From positions 1-64,000 of the IMG/VR virus record IMGVR_UViG_3300032431_000004: a stretch of DNA of 64,000 nucleotides; one strand, given 5' to 3'. The notes beneath the pieces are model-generated. The model did not search any database. It worked only from the letters and a program-made list of their open reading frames with translations, and was not told the DNA's origin. Shown here in pieces: positions 63,516-64,000 of this stretch. This stretch comes from a virus. How positions within the stretch are numbered: position 1 is the first letter of the stretch; each line of letters starts with the position of its first letter. A program made the position numbers and the translations under genes.

Positions 63516-64000
63516 TACTTTTCTTCTTATCGATCAATGCCCTCAGCAAATTAGCGGCTTCATCGGTGAGCGGCTGTTTGGTGTACTTCTGCCAAAACTT
63601 TTTTAGTTCTGATGTGGTGAGCTGACGCCCTGCCTTTTTTTCAGCATCAGCAATGCCAGCATAGAGATCGCCTTGCTTTAGGTCTACGTCTGGAGTAGTC
63701 AGGGAAGGTTTGGGGATGGCAGTAAAAGTAGGCTCGGGGATAGTTGGTTCTGGAGCTTCTGGCTCATCCATTCCATAGACAATCTCTTCATTGCTTTGGT
63801 TGAGTGTCCCACGATCAATTTCAGGTTGTGAATCGGGATACTGAGGAAGGAAGACTAGCCGCCAGCCGCTTGCTAAATTAGTCAAGGCAATTACCCGGTT
63901 AGGGTCAAACGTGTTGCCATTCAGGTAATCATTGAACTGAGTCGCCAGCCGATCTCTGGCCTGCACGTTATCAACGATGCTGCGTGCCCCTGACAGTGCT
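63505..64000 (-). CDS. hypothetical protein, N-terminus beyond the window
   Basis: Open in frame to the window edge; a GTG at 63966 would give 153 residues but the frame reads on upstream without a stop (LSGARSIVDNVQARDRLATQ). The middle is Pro/Glu-rich (DEPEAPEPTIPEPT); the C-terminus has a basic helix (ELKKFWQKYTKQ). The part upstream of 63966 could continue a longer protein. Not recognised. Confidence 0.5.
   Translation of the reverse strand, partial: ALSGARSIVDNVQARDRLATQFNDYLNGNTFDPNRVIALTNLASGWRLVFLPQYPDSQPEIDRGTLNQSNEEIVYGMDEPEAPEPTIPEPTFTAIPKPSLTTPDVDLKQGDLYAGIADAEKKAGRQLTTSELKKFWQKYTKQPLTDEAANLLRALIDKKKSNGV

Noticed and set aside
1-64000. tRNA, rRNA, integrase, transposase A or DNA polymerase genes
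   Set aside because: None could be recognised on either strand by motif reading; absence of an integrase may simply mean it lies outside the window.

Overview
The window reads as a temperate-type cyanobacterial bacteriophage or prophage. The host signature is the octamer GCGATCGC (HIP1), which recurs throughout and is typical of cyanobacteria. The phage signature is a near-complete siphovirus gene set. Head genes resemble the Mu family (gp28-like terminase, gp29/DUF935 portal, gpF, gpG, gpI protease, DUF1320). The tail has a tube protein, one chaperone and a long tape measure but no recognisable sheath, so a long non-contractile tail is expected. No integrase, MuA-type transposase, replicative DNA polymerase, tRNA, rRNA or CRISPR array was found. 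The left edge holds a partial TnpB-type insertion element.

Layout. 0-0.6 kb: 5' part of a divergent tnpB and a small ribbon-helix-helix gene. 0.6-1.15 kb: leftward XRE repressor operon facing a rightward promoter with palindromic operators. 1.2-19.4 kb: rightward early/replication operon with an SSB-like protein, an SF1B helicase, a TOPRIM primase-helicase, a UvrD-like helicase, a Dam-type methylase, a Lar-like protein, a C5 methylase, RuvC, another adenine methylase, an HD phosphohydrolase and many small genes joined by 1-, 4-, 8- or 11-nt overlaps. 19.4-22.9 kb: leftward tail-fibre-like genes. 22.9-24.1 kb: a 1.2-kb intergenic zone with palindromic repeats. 24.1-34.9 kb: leftward packaging, portal and head-assembly genes mixed with regulators. 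35-44.6 kb: rightward protease, capsid, tail tube and tape measure. 44.6-49 kb: an unusual zone with a three-way-junction terminator, a P63C-like regulator and two small proteins that copy pieces of the tape measure. 49-54.5 kb: tail tip and fibres. 54.5-56.3 kb: leftward ParB-methylase. 56.4-57.6 kb: holin-like protein and M15 endolysin. 57.9-59.9 kb: rightward accessory module with a type IV prepilin-like protein and an EAL (c-di-GMP phosphodiesterase) protein. 60-64 kb: leftward operon of small proteins with an HNH protein.

Features that standard annotation would not explain: (i) a family of about 290-bp palindromic elements (four complete, three partial) placed only between genes; (ii) a short hairpin leader repeated in front of four early genes; (iii) the prepilin-EAL pair inside a phage; (iv) stand-alone tape-measure fragments with duplicated leaders; (v) repeated use of the HIP1 octamer as the spacer between ribosome binding site and start codon at coupled gene junctions.

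All functional calls come from reading motifs by eye; no database search was run.
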